A stretch of 64,000 bases of DNA from an uncultured Eubacteriales bacterium (GCA_902786465.1 CADACQ010000002.1:62001-126000); one strand, 5' to 3'; shown: positions 1-8,512, numbered from the stretch's first letter. The notes: generated by a model from the sequence alone, not told the origin. Translations and numbers: made by a program.

Positions 1-885
1 CTCCAGGAGGACAACAACAAGCGTCTCGATCAGATGCAGCAGGTGGTGGACGAAAAGCTCCAGTCCACATTGGAGAATCGGATCAGCAAGAGCTTCGAGA
101 TGGTCTCCAAGCAGCTGGAGGCCGTGTACAAGGGATTGGGCGAAATGCAGCAGGTGGCGGCCGGCGTCACCGATCTAAAGAAGGTGCTTTCCAACGTGAA
201 GACCCGGGGCATCCTGGGCGAGATACAGCTGGGCGCTATCCTGGAGGAGATCCTCTCACCCGAACAATATGATACAAACGTGGCCACCCGTCCCGGCAGC
301 GAAGAGAGGGTGGAATACGCCGTGAAGCTCCCCGGATCCGGTGACGCGCCTGTGTATCTGCCCATCGACGCCAAGTTCCCCGGCGATACCTACGCTGCGC
401 TCATGGACGCCTACGATGCGGGCGATCCTGGCGCCATCTCCGCCGCAGCGGCAACCCTAACCGCCCGGCTCAAGCAGGAGGCCAAGGACGTGTCCTCCAA
501 GTATATCGCGCCACCCGCCACCACGGACTTCGCCATCCTCTTCCTGCCCTTCGAGGGGCTCTATGCGGAGGCGGTGAACCGGGGCATGGTGGAGGAATTG
601 CAGAAGCGGTACAAGGTGAATCTGGCCGGCCCCTCCACCATGGCCGCCCTCCTGAACAGCTTGCAGATGGGCTTTAGGACCCTGGCTATCGAAAAGCGGT
701 CCAGCGAGGTATGGGAGATCCTTCGCTCCGTCCGCACTGAGTTCGACAAATTCGGCGACGTGCTGGAAGCCTCCCAGAAGCATCTGCAGCAGGTGTCCGG
801 GGACCTGGACCAGCTTGTAGGCGTCAGAACCCGCCAGATCCAAAACAAGCTCAAAAATGTGGAAAAGCTGGAGGACGGGCAGTAA
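1..885 (+). CDS. rmuC: DNA recombination protein RmuC (5' truncated by window edge)
   Basis: The frame is open from base 1, so the true start lies left of the window and 294 residues are visible. RmuC proteins have an N-terminal membrane anchor and coiled coil followed by a nuclease-like core. Here the coiled-coil end (rich in Q, E, K) leads into the conserved core, which includes VKTRGILGEIQLGAILEEIL, LPIDAKFP and FLPFEGLYAEA. RmuC is linked to limiting DNA inversions at repeats; its biochemical activity is an inference from the family fold. The stop codon sits inside a terminator hairpin, so this is the last gene of its transcript. Confidence 0.93.
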   Translation, partial: LQEDNNKRLDQMQQVVDEKLQSTLENRISKSFEMVSKQLEAVYKGLGEMQQVAAGVTDLKKVLSNVKTRGILGEIQLGAILEEILSPEQYDTNVATRPGSEERVEYAVKLPGSGDAPVYLPIDAKFPGDTYAALMDAYDAGDPGAISAAAATLTARLKQEAKDVSSKYIAPPATTDFAILFLPFEGLYAEAVNRGMVEELQKRYKVNLAGPSTMAALLNSLQMGFRTLAIEKRSSEVWEILRSVRTEFDKFGDVLEASQKHLQQVSGDLDQLVGVRTRQIQNKLKNVEKLEDGQ

Positions 886-900
886 ACCCGTCCTCTTTTC
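871..900 (+). terminator. Rho-independent terminator of rmuC
   Basis: A perfect 9-bp inverted repeat (GAGGACGGG / CCCGTCCTC) with a 7-base loop is followed by TTTTC. The rmuC stop codon lies in the loop. Confidence 0.85.
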
Positions 901-913
901 ATTTGCTTATATT

Positions 914-2116
914 TTATGCCCAGGGCATCTTCAAGGTAAAGGATTCGCTCTTTTCGTCCATCTCATACCGGTGATCCTTCTCCGGCGGATGGGGTTCGTC
1001 CAGCCAGTCGTAATCGTTGAGATAGGGGGAGTAGTTCACACAGCGGATCTCATGGGCCGCCTCGTCGAACTGCATGAGTCTGAGATACCCGCCGCCGCCC
1101 ATATCGCCTGCGGCCTGGTAGTTCATCATGATCTCGTATACCGTACGCTCCTTGACCCCGTCCCCGTCATCGTCAAAGGCATCCTCCAGGGTGTAAAGCC
1201 CATACCGATGGCCGCACAGGACCAAATATATATTGGGACATTTGACTACTACCTGATCCCGCAGCTGCTTGCCCGCAGCTGAAAGAGTCCCTTCCGTGGT
1301 AATGAAGTCGTGCACGCACAGGATGCCCACTCTATCCGGATACTTCTGAAAGCTTTTTATGATGAACTGGATGGCTTTTTTGCTTTGGAGCGCGTTTTTC
1401 CCCTCTTCTCCATAGCTCATATACACGAAGATGTACTCCCGGCCACAGATGGTGACCAGATCGTAGTGGCCCCGGTTGTTTTCAAAGCTCTCGCCGTAGC
1501 AGGTCTGTTGGCTGTACTGCTTTTCACCGAAGTATTTGCCATAGTTTTTGTAGCCGCCGCCCTTCTTGGCCATATCGTGATTGCCCGCCAAGACCCCGGT
1601 GGGGATGTCCCGTATCAGGTCCATGGCTTCCCGAGCGTTCTTCCAATTCTTTGCGTCCTCATTCACGTGGACCAAGTCCCCCGTGTGCACCACGTATACC
1701 AGGTGCATCTCATCCGCCTTGTCCCGCAAGAAGCCGGTCATGGCCGGATATATATCCGGGGACACGTTCTTTTTCGCATTGTTGTGATAGTTAGCATAGT
1801 GCTGGGTATCGCTGAGCCAGGCCACGGTCTCTACCCCGTCCTCCACCATATATCTTTCCGGTTCGGGCGTCTCGGTAGGCGCAGCCGTAGGCTCCGTCGT
1901 CGGTTGCATCATCGCTTTTGGGACGAACAGATCCTCGTCAGAAGGATAGGGCCATGGGGTCTCCTGCGACGCTGCAAACGGCTTCGGAGATAGCGGAGCA
2001 ATCTTGATTTGGATGCTTTGGGGGGCGGCTTCATTGTCTTTAGTATCCTTGGCCGTGCCCTTGCATCCCAATAAGATCATGAGTAACGCTATGAAGATGA
2101 GTAAGGCTTTTTTCAT
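914..2116 (-). CDS. Calcineurin-like metallophosphoesterase lipoprotein
   Basis: This 400-residue protein starts with a basic n-region, a hydrophobic stretch and the lipobox LLGC, so it should be a lipid-anchored surface protein. A Thr/Pro/Glu-rich linker (about residues 30-90) precedes the phosphoesterase domain. Metal-site motifs are visible as SDTQHY, HTGDLVH, AGNHDM and a late CVHDF/CGHRYG pair. The last motif is GHRY rather than the usual GHxH, so one metal or phosphate ligand may differ. The ATG at 2116 is chosen over a TTG 18 bases upstream because it puts a normal signal peptide first. The substrate is unknown. It stands alone, divergent from the region upstream of the phosphopantetheinyl transferase. 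Confidence 0.85.
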   Translation of the reverse strand: MKKALLIFIALLMILLGCKGTAKDTKDNEAAPQSIQIKIAPLSPKPFAASQETPWPYPSDEDLFVPKAMMQPTTEPTAAPTETPEPERYMVEDGVETVAWLSDTQHYANYHNNAKKNVSPDIYPAMTGFLRDKADEMHLVYVVHTGDLVHVNEDAKNWKNAREAMDLIRDIPTGVLAGNHDMAKKGGGYKNYGKYFGEKQYSQQTCYGESFENNRGHYDLVTICGREYIFVYMSYGEEGKNALQSKKAIQFIIKSFQKYPDRVGILCVHDFITTEGTLSAAGKQLRDQVVVKCPNIYLVLCGHRYGLYTLEDAFDDDGDGVKERTVYEIMMNYQAAGDMGGGGYLRLMQFDEAAHEIRCVNYSPYLNDYDWLDEPHPPEKDHRYEMDEKSESFTLKMPWA

Positions 2117-2227
2117 GATGATATGATACCACAATCGGCTGCGTTTTCCAATCCTCGTTCACGGGATGTTAACATAGAAAATGCGTTTGTGTTGCAGTTT
2201 GCACATACTCCTGCCCCATTTGTCCCC

Positions 2228-2233
2228 TATACT
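2228..2233 (+). promoter_or_regulatory. Probable -10 element (TATACT)
   Basis: TATACT sits about 8 bases before the predicted 5' end of the structured RNA region. The best -35 match (TTGCAC) is 23 bases upstream, too far for a standard sigma-A promoter, so only the -10 is supported. Confidence 0.4.
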
Positions 2234-2240
2234 GTAGCCA

Positions 2241-2450
2241 TCCCGAGAGGAAAGGAGGAATGCTCACCGCATACAAAGTACGGCCATGCATGTATCGATT
2301 GGGCTCCTGCCTTGCCCCCGGTGTAAGTACGTACTGCCGGAAAACAGGCAGCCTACCAGTTCTCCGCCAGACTCCCAGCCCATGAGGAGCAGCAGGCGGC
2401 CATAATAGCGAACGCGCCGGTTCCCCCTCCTTGCTTTCCGGCGCGTTCTT
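2241..2450 (+). ncRNA. Candidate structured RNA or leader upstream of the phosphopantetheinyl transferase
   Basis: This roughly 210-base stretch has no credible ORF but strong pairing potential. Near the 5' end AAGGAGG (2252-2258) is exactly complementary to CCTCCTT (2426-2432), about 170 bases away. CCTCCTT lies in the loop of a perfect 10-bp GC-rich hairpin (2411-2420 / 2438-2447) followed by a weak T-rich tail. An inner hairpin pairs CTGCCT with AGGCAG around 2307-2350. Size and end-to-end pairing resemble 6S RNA, but I cannot match its conserved bases. A cis-acting leader is the alternative, because the next ATG is only 19 bases after the hairpin and has no clear ribosome binding site. 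I saw no SRP, tmRNA or RNase P signature. Confidence 0.4.
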
Positions 2451-2465
2451 TGGTATTATTCACCC

Positions 2466-3044
2466 ATGAAACTCTATCTGCTCTCCTGCAAAAACATACA
2501 AACCCATGCGGAGCGCATCCTGCCCCTGCTCCCGGAGCAGCGGCGGCTTGCCTATGATCGTTCCCGCTCCGGGCTGACGCTGGGGACCGGATTGCTGTTA
2601 TCCTCCCTTCTCGGCGAACATACGGATGCCGACCTTTCCGTGGGGGCCTATGGCAAGCCGTTTTTGACCTGCGGCAAACCGGAATTCAGCCTGTCCCACA
2701 GTGGGGAACACGTCCTGTTGGGCGTCAGCGACCTGCCCATCGGCGTGGATATGGAGCGAAGGGACAGGCAGGTGCCCGAAGTCGTCCGGCTCCGGATATG
2801 CCTGCCCGAGGAAAAGGGGCTGGACCCCCTGCAGGTCTTCACCCGGAAGGAGTGCGCCATGAAGCTGACCGGGCTGGGATTCAGCCTGTCGCTGGGGGAT
2901 ATCGACACGACCAGGGACTACCGCTGGCAAGAAAAAGACCACCGCTTTTTCACGGTGGAAAAGGAAGGCTATGTGATCTCGGTGCTGTCCGCTGAAAGGG
3001 CTCTGCCGGAGATTCAGCTGTTGACGCCGGAGGAGCTGCTGTAG
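2466..3044 (+). CDS. 4'-phosphopantetheinyl transferase, Sfp superfamily
   Basis: This enzyme moves the phosphopantetheine arm of coenzyme A onto a serine of a carrier protein. The 192-residue protein carries the two Mg/CoA motifs of the family: GVDMERRD (usual GVDIE) and FTRKECAMKLTGLGF (usual KEAxxK). It is shorter than Sfp (about 224 residues) but similar to compact clostridial members. The only carrier protein in the window is AcpP (29.4 kb); no NRPS or PKS is present, so its natural partner is not known. There is no clear Shine-Dalgarno before the ATG, which follows a strong hairpin. Its 3' end overlaps the convergent aminotransferase by 31 bases. Confidence 0.85.
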   Translation: MKLYLLSCKNIQTHAERILPLLPEQRRLAYDRSRSGLTLGTGLLLSSLLGEHTDADLSVGAYGKPFLTCGKPEFSLSHSGEHVLLGVSDLPIGVDMERRDRQVPEVVRLRICLPEEKGLDPLQVFTRKECAMKLTGLGFSLSLGDIDTTRDYRWQEKDHRFFTVEKEGYVISVLSAERALPEIQLLTPEELL

Positions 3045-4171
3045 TTCCGCTCCACGAAGCGCTTCATCCGCGCCGCCGCATCCAGCAGGATAGAAATATC
3101 TTTCGTATACGCCAACCGCACAAAGCCGGGACAGCAGAAGGCGCTGCCGGGAGTCAGGGCCACGCCCTCCTGGTCCAGCAACTTTTGGCAGAACGATATG
3201 TCGTTGTCCATTTTGGACACGTCCAGCCACATATAGAACGCGCCGGCGTTCTTTTTTATTTCCAAGCCTTCGATTTCGGCGAGGGCCTGCCAAAGCCTGT
3301 CCCGCCGGTGGCGGAAGACGGTTTTCGTGTCGGTCTCGTAGCAATCGTCCATAGTCAGCACCGCCAGTGCCGCCCGCTCTGACAAGGAGCAGGGACAGCC
3401 CAGGGCATGGCTCAAATATGCGCCCATGGCCCGGGCCACAGACGCTGGAGCTACAGCGTACCCCAGGCGCAGGCCCGCCATGGCGTAGGTCTTGGAGGTG
3501 GCGTTGACCAGGATCAGCCTGTCCCGTATCTCGGGAAACCGATATAAGCTGACGAACTCGTCCTCATACACGAAGGAGCTGTAGACCTCGTCGGCGATAA
3601 GATACAAGTCATGGGCCACGCACACGTCCACGATCTTGCGGAGCGCATCCGCGTTATACACCGCCCCCGTAGGATTGACCGGATGGTTCAGCAGCAGCGC
3701 CTTGGTCCTGTCCGTGATATGCTCCTCAACGGCCTCCCCGGTGACGATGAAATCATGCTTTGGGTCCCCCGGCACCATGACGGGGGTCGCTCCGGCCAGG
3801 CGGACCATCTCAGGGTAGCTGGTGTAGCAGGGTGCGGGCAGGATCACCTCGTCCTCGGGCCCGCAAAGGCAGGCCACGGCGGCGTTCAGCAGGGGTTTCG
3901 CTCCAGCGGAGATCAGCACCTCCCCCTCGTCCCAGCCCATGCGCCGGCGCACCGCCGCCTTCACGTCAGCCGAGCCGGTAGCGGGGACATAGCCGGTTCG
4001 ATCCGCCCCCAGCGCCGCCACGACGGCCCTCTTCCCCAGCTCGGGCATGGGCAGGTCCACCTGCCCGGCGGTCAGGTTGACAACGTCCTTCCCGGCTGCA
4101 GCCAGGGCCCGGGCCTGCTGATCGAGGCCCATGGTCACGGAGGGCTGCACCTGTCTATACAACGGCTTCAT
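3014..4171 (-). CDS. PLP-dependent class I/II aminotransferase
   Basis: A 385-residue fold-type I aminotransferase. The start is the ATG at 4171, preceded by GGAGAAG; it overlaps the stop of the upstream symporter as ATGA. Visible motifs are the N-terminal NLTAGQVDLPMPE, a ligand loop NHPVNPTG, LIADEVYSSF with the PLP-pyridine Asp, the Schiff-base lysine in NATSKTYAMAGLRLGY, and FVRLAY near the end. The sequence resembles aspartate/aromatic aminotransferases of the MalY/PatA/AspC group, but the donor cannot be fixed. Translational coupling to a dicarboxylate/amino acid symporter suggests it uses an imported amino acid or dicarboxylate. Confidence 0.9.
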   Translation of the reverse strand: MKPLYRQVQPSVTMGLDQQARALAAAGKDVVNLTAGQVDLPMPELGKRAVVAALGADRTGYVPATGSADVKAAVRRRMGWDEGEVLISAGAKPLLNAAVACLCGPEDEVILPAPCYTSYPEMVRLAGATPVMVPGDPKHDFIVTGEAVEEHITDRTKALLLNHPVNPTGAVYNADALRKIVDVCVAHDLYLIADEVYSSFVYEDEFVSLYRFPEIRDRLILVNATSKTYAMAGLRLGYAVAPASVARAMGAYLSHALGCPCSLSERAALAVLTMDDCYETDTKTVFRHRRDRLWQALAEIEGLEIKKNAGAFYMWLDVSKMDNDISFCQKLLDQEGVALTPGSAFCCPGFVRLAYTKDISILLDAAARMKRFVERNYSSSSGVNS

Positions 4172-5355
4172 CGCTTCTTCTCCCATCTGTCGATCAATAG
4201 ATTGGCGGTCACGTCCCCGGCTACGTTCAACGAGGTGTAGGCCATATCCAGAAGGCGGTATATCCCTGCGTACATGCCCAGGAACAGCGCCGCATGCTCC
4301 ACCCCCAGCATGCCGAGATAGGTGGCCCCCAGCACGATGCCCCCGCCGGGGATGCCCGGGGCCGCCATGTTCAGCAGCAGTGCGAACAGGAGCATGGTGA
4401 ACAGGGTCCCCAGGGAGACCGGTTGCCCCGTCATCTGCATGACGAACAAGCCCAACAGGCTGAAGGACACCGCACCGCCGCACATGTGGACGGTGCAGCC
4501 CAGAGGCACCACGATGCCGGTGATCTCATCCGACACGCCGAACCCCTCCCGACAGGTCCGCATGGTCTCGGGCAGGGTGGCCGCCGAGGAGCAGGTGGAC
4601 AGAGCCGTCAAAAACAGGCGGCCGGTGCTGCTGAAATACTGTCGCGGCTTCACGCCGCAGAAAGCCCATAGTGGCAGGATCATGACCGCCGCCAGCGCCA
4701 GCAGGCACCCGCCGTAGGCCCAGGCCACGTAAACGCTGGAGGTCCTCAATGCCTCGAAACCGAAGGTGCCCGTGCAAGTGGCCATCAAGGAGAGGACCCC
4801 CAGGGGCGTGGTCAGCATGACGCAGGACAGCAGCTTCATGAAAAAGTGTTCCAGCTTCGTCACGCTCTTTTGGAGCTTCTCCAGCCTGCACCAGCCCACG
4901 ATCAGCCCCGCCACGAGGGCAGCAATAAGGCAGGGGAAATACAGAATATTGACACTTATTTTTCCACCGAGTGAAAAGATGTTTTGAAGCACGCTCCCCA
5001 AGGTGACGGCAGCCCTCTCCCCCGCCCAGGCGGTCTCTCCCATGAACTGGAACCCCTTCCCCGGGGAAAGGACGGTATAGGGGATGGCGCAGAGCAGGAA
5101 CGTGGCGGAGAACATCGCCACGAACAGGACGATAGCCCGCACCAGCACGCCCGCCGCGGTCTTGCCGCCCTTCCCCGCGGCGGAGAAGACGGACAGGATC
5201 AGCGCGGGCAGGGCCAGATACTTCAAGGCCGTGACGTAAGCGGAACCGATGAAGGCGATCCTTTGGGCCCAGTCAGGCCGAATCAGGCCCAGCGCGGCTC
5301 CGGCAACGAAGCAGAGCAGCGTAGCCCATGACACGATCCTATCCCTGACCTTCAT
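4168..5355 (-). CDS. Dicarboxylate/amino acid:cation symporter (DAACS family)
   Basis: A polytopic membrane protein of about 395 residues with the glutamate/dicarboxylate transporter signatures: the serine-rich loop ALSTCSSAATLPETM, the VPLGCTVHMCGGAVSF segment of the substrate site, and AAPGIPGGG near hairpin 2. It would import C4-dicarboxylates or acidic or neutral amino acids with Na+ or H+. The ATG at 5355 is used; an in-frame TTG at 5376 is possible but has no ribosome binding site. The gene ends in a 4-base overlap with the aminotransferase, so the two form one unit. Confidence 0.9.
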   Translation of the reverse strand: MKVRDRIVSWATLLCFVAGAALGLIRPDWAQRIAFIGSAYVTALKYLALPALILSVFSAAGKGGKTAAGVLVRAIVLFVAMFSATFLLCAIPYTVLSPGKGFQFMGETAWAGERAAVTLGSVLQNIFSLGGKISVNILYFPCLIAALVAGLIVGWCRLEKLQKSVTKLEHFFMKLLSCVMLTTPLGVLSLMATCTGTFGFEALRTSSVYVAWAYGGCLLALAAVMILPLWAFCGVKPRQYFSSTGRLFLTALSTCSSAATLPETMRTCREGFGVSDEITGIVVPLGCTVHMCGGAVSFSLLGLFVMQMTGQPVSLGTLFTMLLFALLLNMAAPGIPGGGIVLGATYLGMLGVEHAALFLGMYAGIYRLLDMAYTSLNVAGDVTANLLIDRWEKKR

Positions 5356-5416
5356 TCCTTCGACCCCCGGAACCAACTTTTATTGTATTGTACTCCCGAA
5401 TGGGCTTCGGTTCAAG

Positions 5417-6184
5417 CTAAATATACTTTTTCAGCCGTTCCAGGGCCCCCTTCTCCAGCCGGGACACTTGGGCCTGGGAGATGCCGATCTCCCGGCTCAC
5501 CTCCATCTGGGTCTTCATCTGAAAATACCGCAGCTTCACGATCCGCTGCTCCCGTTCGTTCAGGTGGCGGATGCCCTCCTCCAGGGCGATGCTGTCCAGC
5601 CACCGCCCCTCCCCCGAAGCGTCGTCCCGGATCTGGTCGATCACATACAGGGCGTCCCCGTCCTCGTGGAACACGGGCTCGAACAGGGATACCGGGTCCA
5701 CCACCGCGTCCAGAGCGTAGACCACCTCCGCCTCGGATAAATCCATCTCCTTGGCGATCTCCCCCACCGTGGGCTCCCGGTTCAGCTCGTCGGTGAGCCG
5801 CTTCTTCACTTGCATGGCCTTGCCCGCCATGTCTCGCAGGGACCGGGACACCCTAAGCGCCGTATAATCCCGCAAAAACCGCCGGATCTCCCCGACGATC
5901 ATGGGCACCGCGTAGGTGGAAAAGCGGACGTTTTGGGATATGTCGAAGTTGTCGATGGCCTTCATAAGGCCGATGCAGCCCACCTGAAATAGATCGTCCG
6001 CCTGTTCCGAACGGTTGGAAAAGCGCTGGATCACCGACAGCACCAGCCGCAGATTCCCCGTCACCAGCTTCTCCCGAGCCGATGCGTCCCCCGCTTTCGC
6101 CTGTTCCAGCAGCCGGCGCATCTCGCCCTGGCTCAACGTGGGCAGCGTGGACGTGTCCACGCCGCAGATCACTACCTTGTTCAA
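5417..6184 (-). CDS. sigG: RNA polymerase sporulation sigma factor SigG
   Basis: A 255-residue sigma-70 factor that closely follows the late forespore sigma factor. The N-terminal NKVVICGVDTSTLP is typical of SigG, followed by region 2 (NLRLVLSVIQRF, DDLFQVGCIGLMKAIDNFD, FSTYAVPMIVGEIRRFLRD), region 3, and region 4.2 (QMEVSREIGISQAQVSRLEK). Translation must start at TTG (6184), because an in-frame TGA lies directly upstream; AGAGGA is 7 bases before it. It would direct late forespore genes. It is not next to sigE or spoIIGA here. I found no convincing SigF-type promoter upstream by eye. Confidence 0.94.
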   Translation of the reverse strand: MNKVVICGVDTSTLPTLSQGEMRRLLEQAKAGDASAREKLVTGNLRLVLSVIQRFSNRSEQADDLFQVGCIGLMKAIDNFDISQNVRFSTYAVPMIVGEIRRFLRDYTALRVSRSLRDMAGKAMQVKKRLTDELNREPTVGEIAKEMDLSEAEVVYALDAVVDPVSLFEPVFHEDGDALYVIDQIRDDASGEGRWLDSIALEEGIRHLNEREQRIVKLRYFQMKTQMEVSREIGISQAQVSRLEKGALERLKKYI

Positions 6185-6258
6185 TCACGATTCCTCTCTT
6201 TATGCGTATCCCCTCCCCTGCACAGGATGGCCCGAAAGTGGCCCCTTCAATCATGCAG

Positions 6259-6288
6259 TTGCACGATGGGAGAAACCTGTGCTATACT
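6259..6288 (+). promoter_or_regulatory. Sigma-A promoter for the phosphodiester glycosidase gene
   Basis: TTGCAC, an 18-base spacer and TATACT. The expected transcription start (about 6295) falls almost on the first in-frame ATG at 6297, so the mRNA may have little or no leader. Confidence 0.65.
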
Positions 6289-6296
6289 CTGTGTCG

Positions 6297-7367
6297 ATGA
6301 AGCACGAAAAGAGCGAAATGCGTCGAAAGCGCATCATATTCGAATCCATTCGAACGGCTGTCGCCACGCTGATGCTGTTGGCCGCCAGCCTTTTGACCTT
6401 CGCCTGGTTCCACCACGCCCGGCCCAAGGAGCGCATGAGCGCCGGTCTCATCACCGCCACGCCCACCCCTGTCCTCGTGACACAGGCAGAGGCAAAGCCG
6501 GACCTTCCTTCCACGCCCGGCCCATCCGCCGTTTCCGATGCACCGGTTGCCACGCCGGAGCCTACGCCGGTATACGTCCCCTGGATAGATAAGTTTGCCG
6601 ATCAGTTCACCGATACGGTGGTCTCCGACGAGCAGGGCTATTCCAGCCCGGACCTGGCCATCCATATCACCAAGGTCCAGTACGGCAAGGCGAAGACCGC
6701 CATGTACTATCTGGCCGACATCTATCTTGTGGACGTGTTCCAGTTCGAATCGGTCCTGGCCAAGGACCGGTTCGGCAGCGGTCTTCGAGAGAGCGTGAAG
6801 GACATGGGCAAGCGCAGCGGCGCCCTGTTGGCCATCACTGGGGACACCTACGGCAACCAGGATGCGGGCATCGTGATCCGAAACGGTATCGTCCATCGGC
6901 AGGAAAAGAGCACCTTCGACGTCTGCGTCCTCTACTACGACGGGACCATGCGGACCTTCTCCTCGGACGATTTCTCCCTTGAGCAGGCCATCGCCGACGG
7001 GGCCTACCAGGCCTGGAGCTTCGGGCCCCTGCTGCTGGACGAGCAGGGCCAGCCCATCCCGGACGAACAGCTGAACACCAGCAAGAACATCCGCCGGGCC
7101 AACCCCCGGGCCGGCATCGGGTACTACGAGCCGGGCCACTACTGCTTCGTGGTGGTGGACGGCCGGACCGACGACGCCTCCGGCCTCACGTTGGAGCAGT
7201 TCTCCCAGTTGTTCGCCGATCTCGGGTGCAAGGCCGCCTACAACATGGACGGCGGCCGATCCGCAGAGATGTACTATAACGGCAGCGTGCTCAACGACCC
7301 CTACAAGGGGGGCCGTTCCGTCAGCGACTGTCTGATCATTCGAGAGACCTTTGGAAAGGAGCCGTAA
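6297..7367 (+). CDS. Phosphodiester glycosidase family (NAGPA domain) membrane-anchored protein
   Basis: About 356 residues: a short basic N-terminus, one membrane span (around residues 13-35), a Pro/Thr-rich linker to about residue 95, then a NAGPA-type domain. Diagnostic stretches are LLAITGDTYGNQDAGIVIRNG, FSFGPLLLD-like WSFGPLLLDEQG, GIGYYEPGHYCFVVVDGR and the C-terminal YNMDGGRSAEMYYNG. The family cleaves sugar phosphodiesters, and bacterial members are often exported wall or polysaccharide enzymes. The ATG at 6297 is the longest start compatible with the promoter; 6318 is an alternative. The next gene begins on the base after its stop. Confidence 0.85.
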   Translation: MKHEKSEMRRKRIIFESIRTAVATLMLLAASLLTFAWFHHARPKERMSAGLITATPTPVLVTQAEAKPDLPSTPGPSAVSDAPVATPEPTPVYVPWIDKFADQFTDTVVSDEQGYSSPDLAIHITKVQYGKAKTAMYYLADIYLVDVFQFESVLAKDRFGSGLRESVKDMGKRSGALLAITGDTYGNQDAGIVIRNGIVHRQEKSTFDVCVLYYDGTMRTFSSDDFSLEQAIADGAYQAWSFGPLLLDEQGQPIPDEQLNTSKNIRRANPRAGIGYYEPGHYCFVVVDGRTDDASGLTLEQFSQLFADLGCKAAYNMDGGRSAEMYYNGSVLNDPYKGGRSVSDCLIIRETFGKEP

Positions 7368-7616
7368 ATGCGACTGTTGGTTAAGGTATTGCAGGCCGTC
7401 CTGATCGTCCTGGCCCTTATGATGATGATCTTCCTGGTGCTGGACGGGTTCAATCCCACCATGAACTTCCTCAGAAACGGCATCACCAAGGGGCTTTTGT
7501 GGGCGTTCTCCCTGTTGGCGCTGGCGGACGGGCTCCTGGTCATGGGATCCGTGATCACCGGCCGTTTCCGCACAGGCAAGAAGAAGCATAAACACACCGC
7601 CCACGGCGAAGAATAA
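7368..7616 (+). CDS. Small two-span membrane protein, unknown function
   Basis: An 82-residue protein with two hydrophobic segments (about residues 5-25 and 42-62) and a strongly basic, His-rich tail (KKKHKH). The ATG follows the upstream stop directly, and GGAAAGGAG lies inside the end of the glycosidase gene, so it is translated from the same mRNA. I do not recognise a family. Its position suggests an accessory role for the glycosidase at the membrane, which is inference only. Confidence 0.7.
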   Translation: MRLLVKVLQAVLIVLALMMMIFLVLDGFNPTMNFLRNGITKGLLWAFSLLALADGLLVMGSVITGRFRTGKKKHKHTAHGEE

Positions 7617-7621
7617 CCCCT

Positions 7622-8512
7622 ATGCTCTCCCTGCTTTTCTCCATCCTCATGGGCGCCGTCATCGGCTATGGGACCAACACCCTTGCCGTGGGCATGCTCT
7701 TTCGCCCGTTCAAGCCCATTTATATAGGCAAGTGGAAGCTGCCCTTCACCCCCGGCCTCATCCCCAAGGAGCAGGCCCGCATCGCGGACAGCCTGGGGGA
7801 GCTCATCGAAAAGGAGCTGTTTTCTCCCGAAGTCGTGTCCGAAGCCCTGGGTACTCCCGAAGCGAAGGCGTCCATCGGCGCCTGGCTCGATCGCCTCTTC
7901 GATTCGGCCGCCGCCACGGAGAAGACGCCCCGGGAACTGCTGATCGAGACCTTCGGAGAAGAATCCTACATACAAAAAAGAGAAGAGCTTTCCACCCTTC
8001 TCTGTTCGTATTTGGTCAAAAAAGCTTCCCAGGCGAAGCTGGGAGAATCCTTTGCCCGGCAGCTGTCTCATCGGACGGACGAAAAGGTCCCCTTCCTGCG
8101 GAGCGGGAGCCTGGAGGACGTGTACGTGAACACCCTGGGCAAGCTCATCGATCGGGAGCTGGAAAAGAGCCTGCCGGGGATCGTGGAGCAATACGTGTAC
8201 AGGGAGGCCGGTTCCTTCCTGGGGACGCCCCTGTCCACCACGCTAAAAAAGCACCAGCAGGAGCTACCCAAGCTGAAGGAAAGCCTGCTGGGCCTGATCC
8301 ACGCCGCCATCGTAGGGGCGCTGCCCCAGCTGCTGAGCTCCGGGGAGATCAAGCGGCTGGTGGTCATGCGGATCGGCGCCCTGGAGCCCAGGGAGCTGGA
8401 CAAGCTCCTGAAGGGGCTCATGAAAAAGGAGCTCGCCGCCATCGAATGGCTGGGCGCGCTCCTGGGCGGCATTTTGGGTGCCGTTACCTATTTTGCCGGA
8501 AGGCTGTTCTGA
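7622..8512 (+). CDS. DUF445 family membrane protein
   Basis: A 296-residue protein with hydrophobic segments at both ends (residues 1-22 and about 272-292) and a helical soluble middle. The N-terminal GAVIGYGTNTLAVGMLFRP and PFTPGLIPKEQARIADSLG are characteristic of DUF445 (the YheB/YtaB group of Firmicutes). YheB-like proteins are associated with the spore membrane in Bacillus, but no function is established. It begins 5 bases after the small membrane gene. Its 3' end overlaps the convergent short-chain dehydrogenase by 25 bases. Confidence 0.85.
   Translation: MLSLLFSILMGAVIGYGTNTLAVGMLFRPFKPIYIGKWKLPFTPGLIPKEQARIADSLGELIEKELFSPEVVSEALGTPEAKASIGAWLDRLFDSAAATEKTPRELLIETFGEESYIQKREELSTLLCSYLVKKASQAKLGESFARQLSHRTDEKVPFLRSGSLEDVYVNTLGKLIDRELEKSLPGIVEQYVYREAGSFLGTPLSTTLKKHQQELPKLKESLLGLIHAAIVGALPQLLSSGEIKRLVVMRIGALEPRELDKLLKGLMKKELAAIEWLGALLGGILGAVTYFAGRLF

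Noticed and set aside
2241..2450. SRP RNA, tmRNA, RNase P RNA or a known riboswitch
   Set aside because: The diagnostic bases of these RNAs (for example the SRP GGAAGGAAGCAG loop or the RNase P GAGGAAAGTCC) are absent on both strands.
6282..7604. A 440-residue open frame on the minus strand opposite the glycosidase
   Set aside because: The plus-strand protein has a clear NAGPA domain and promoter; the antisense frame has none.
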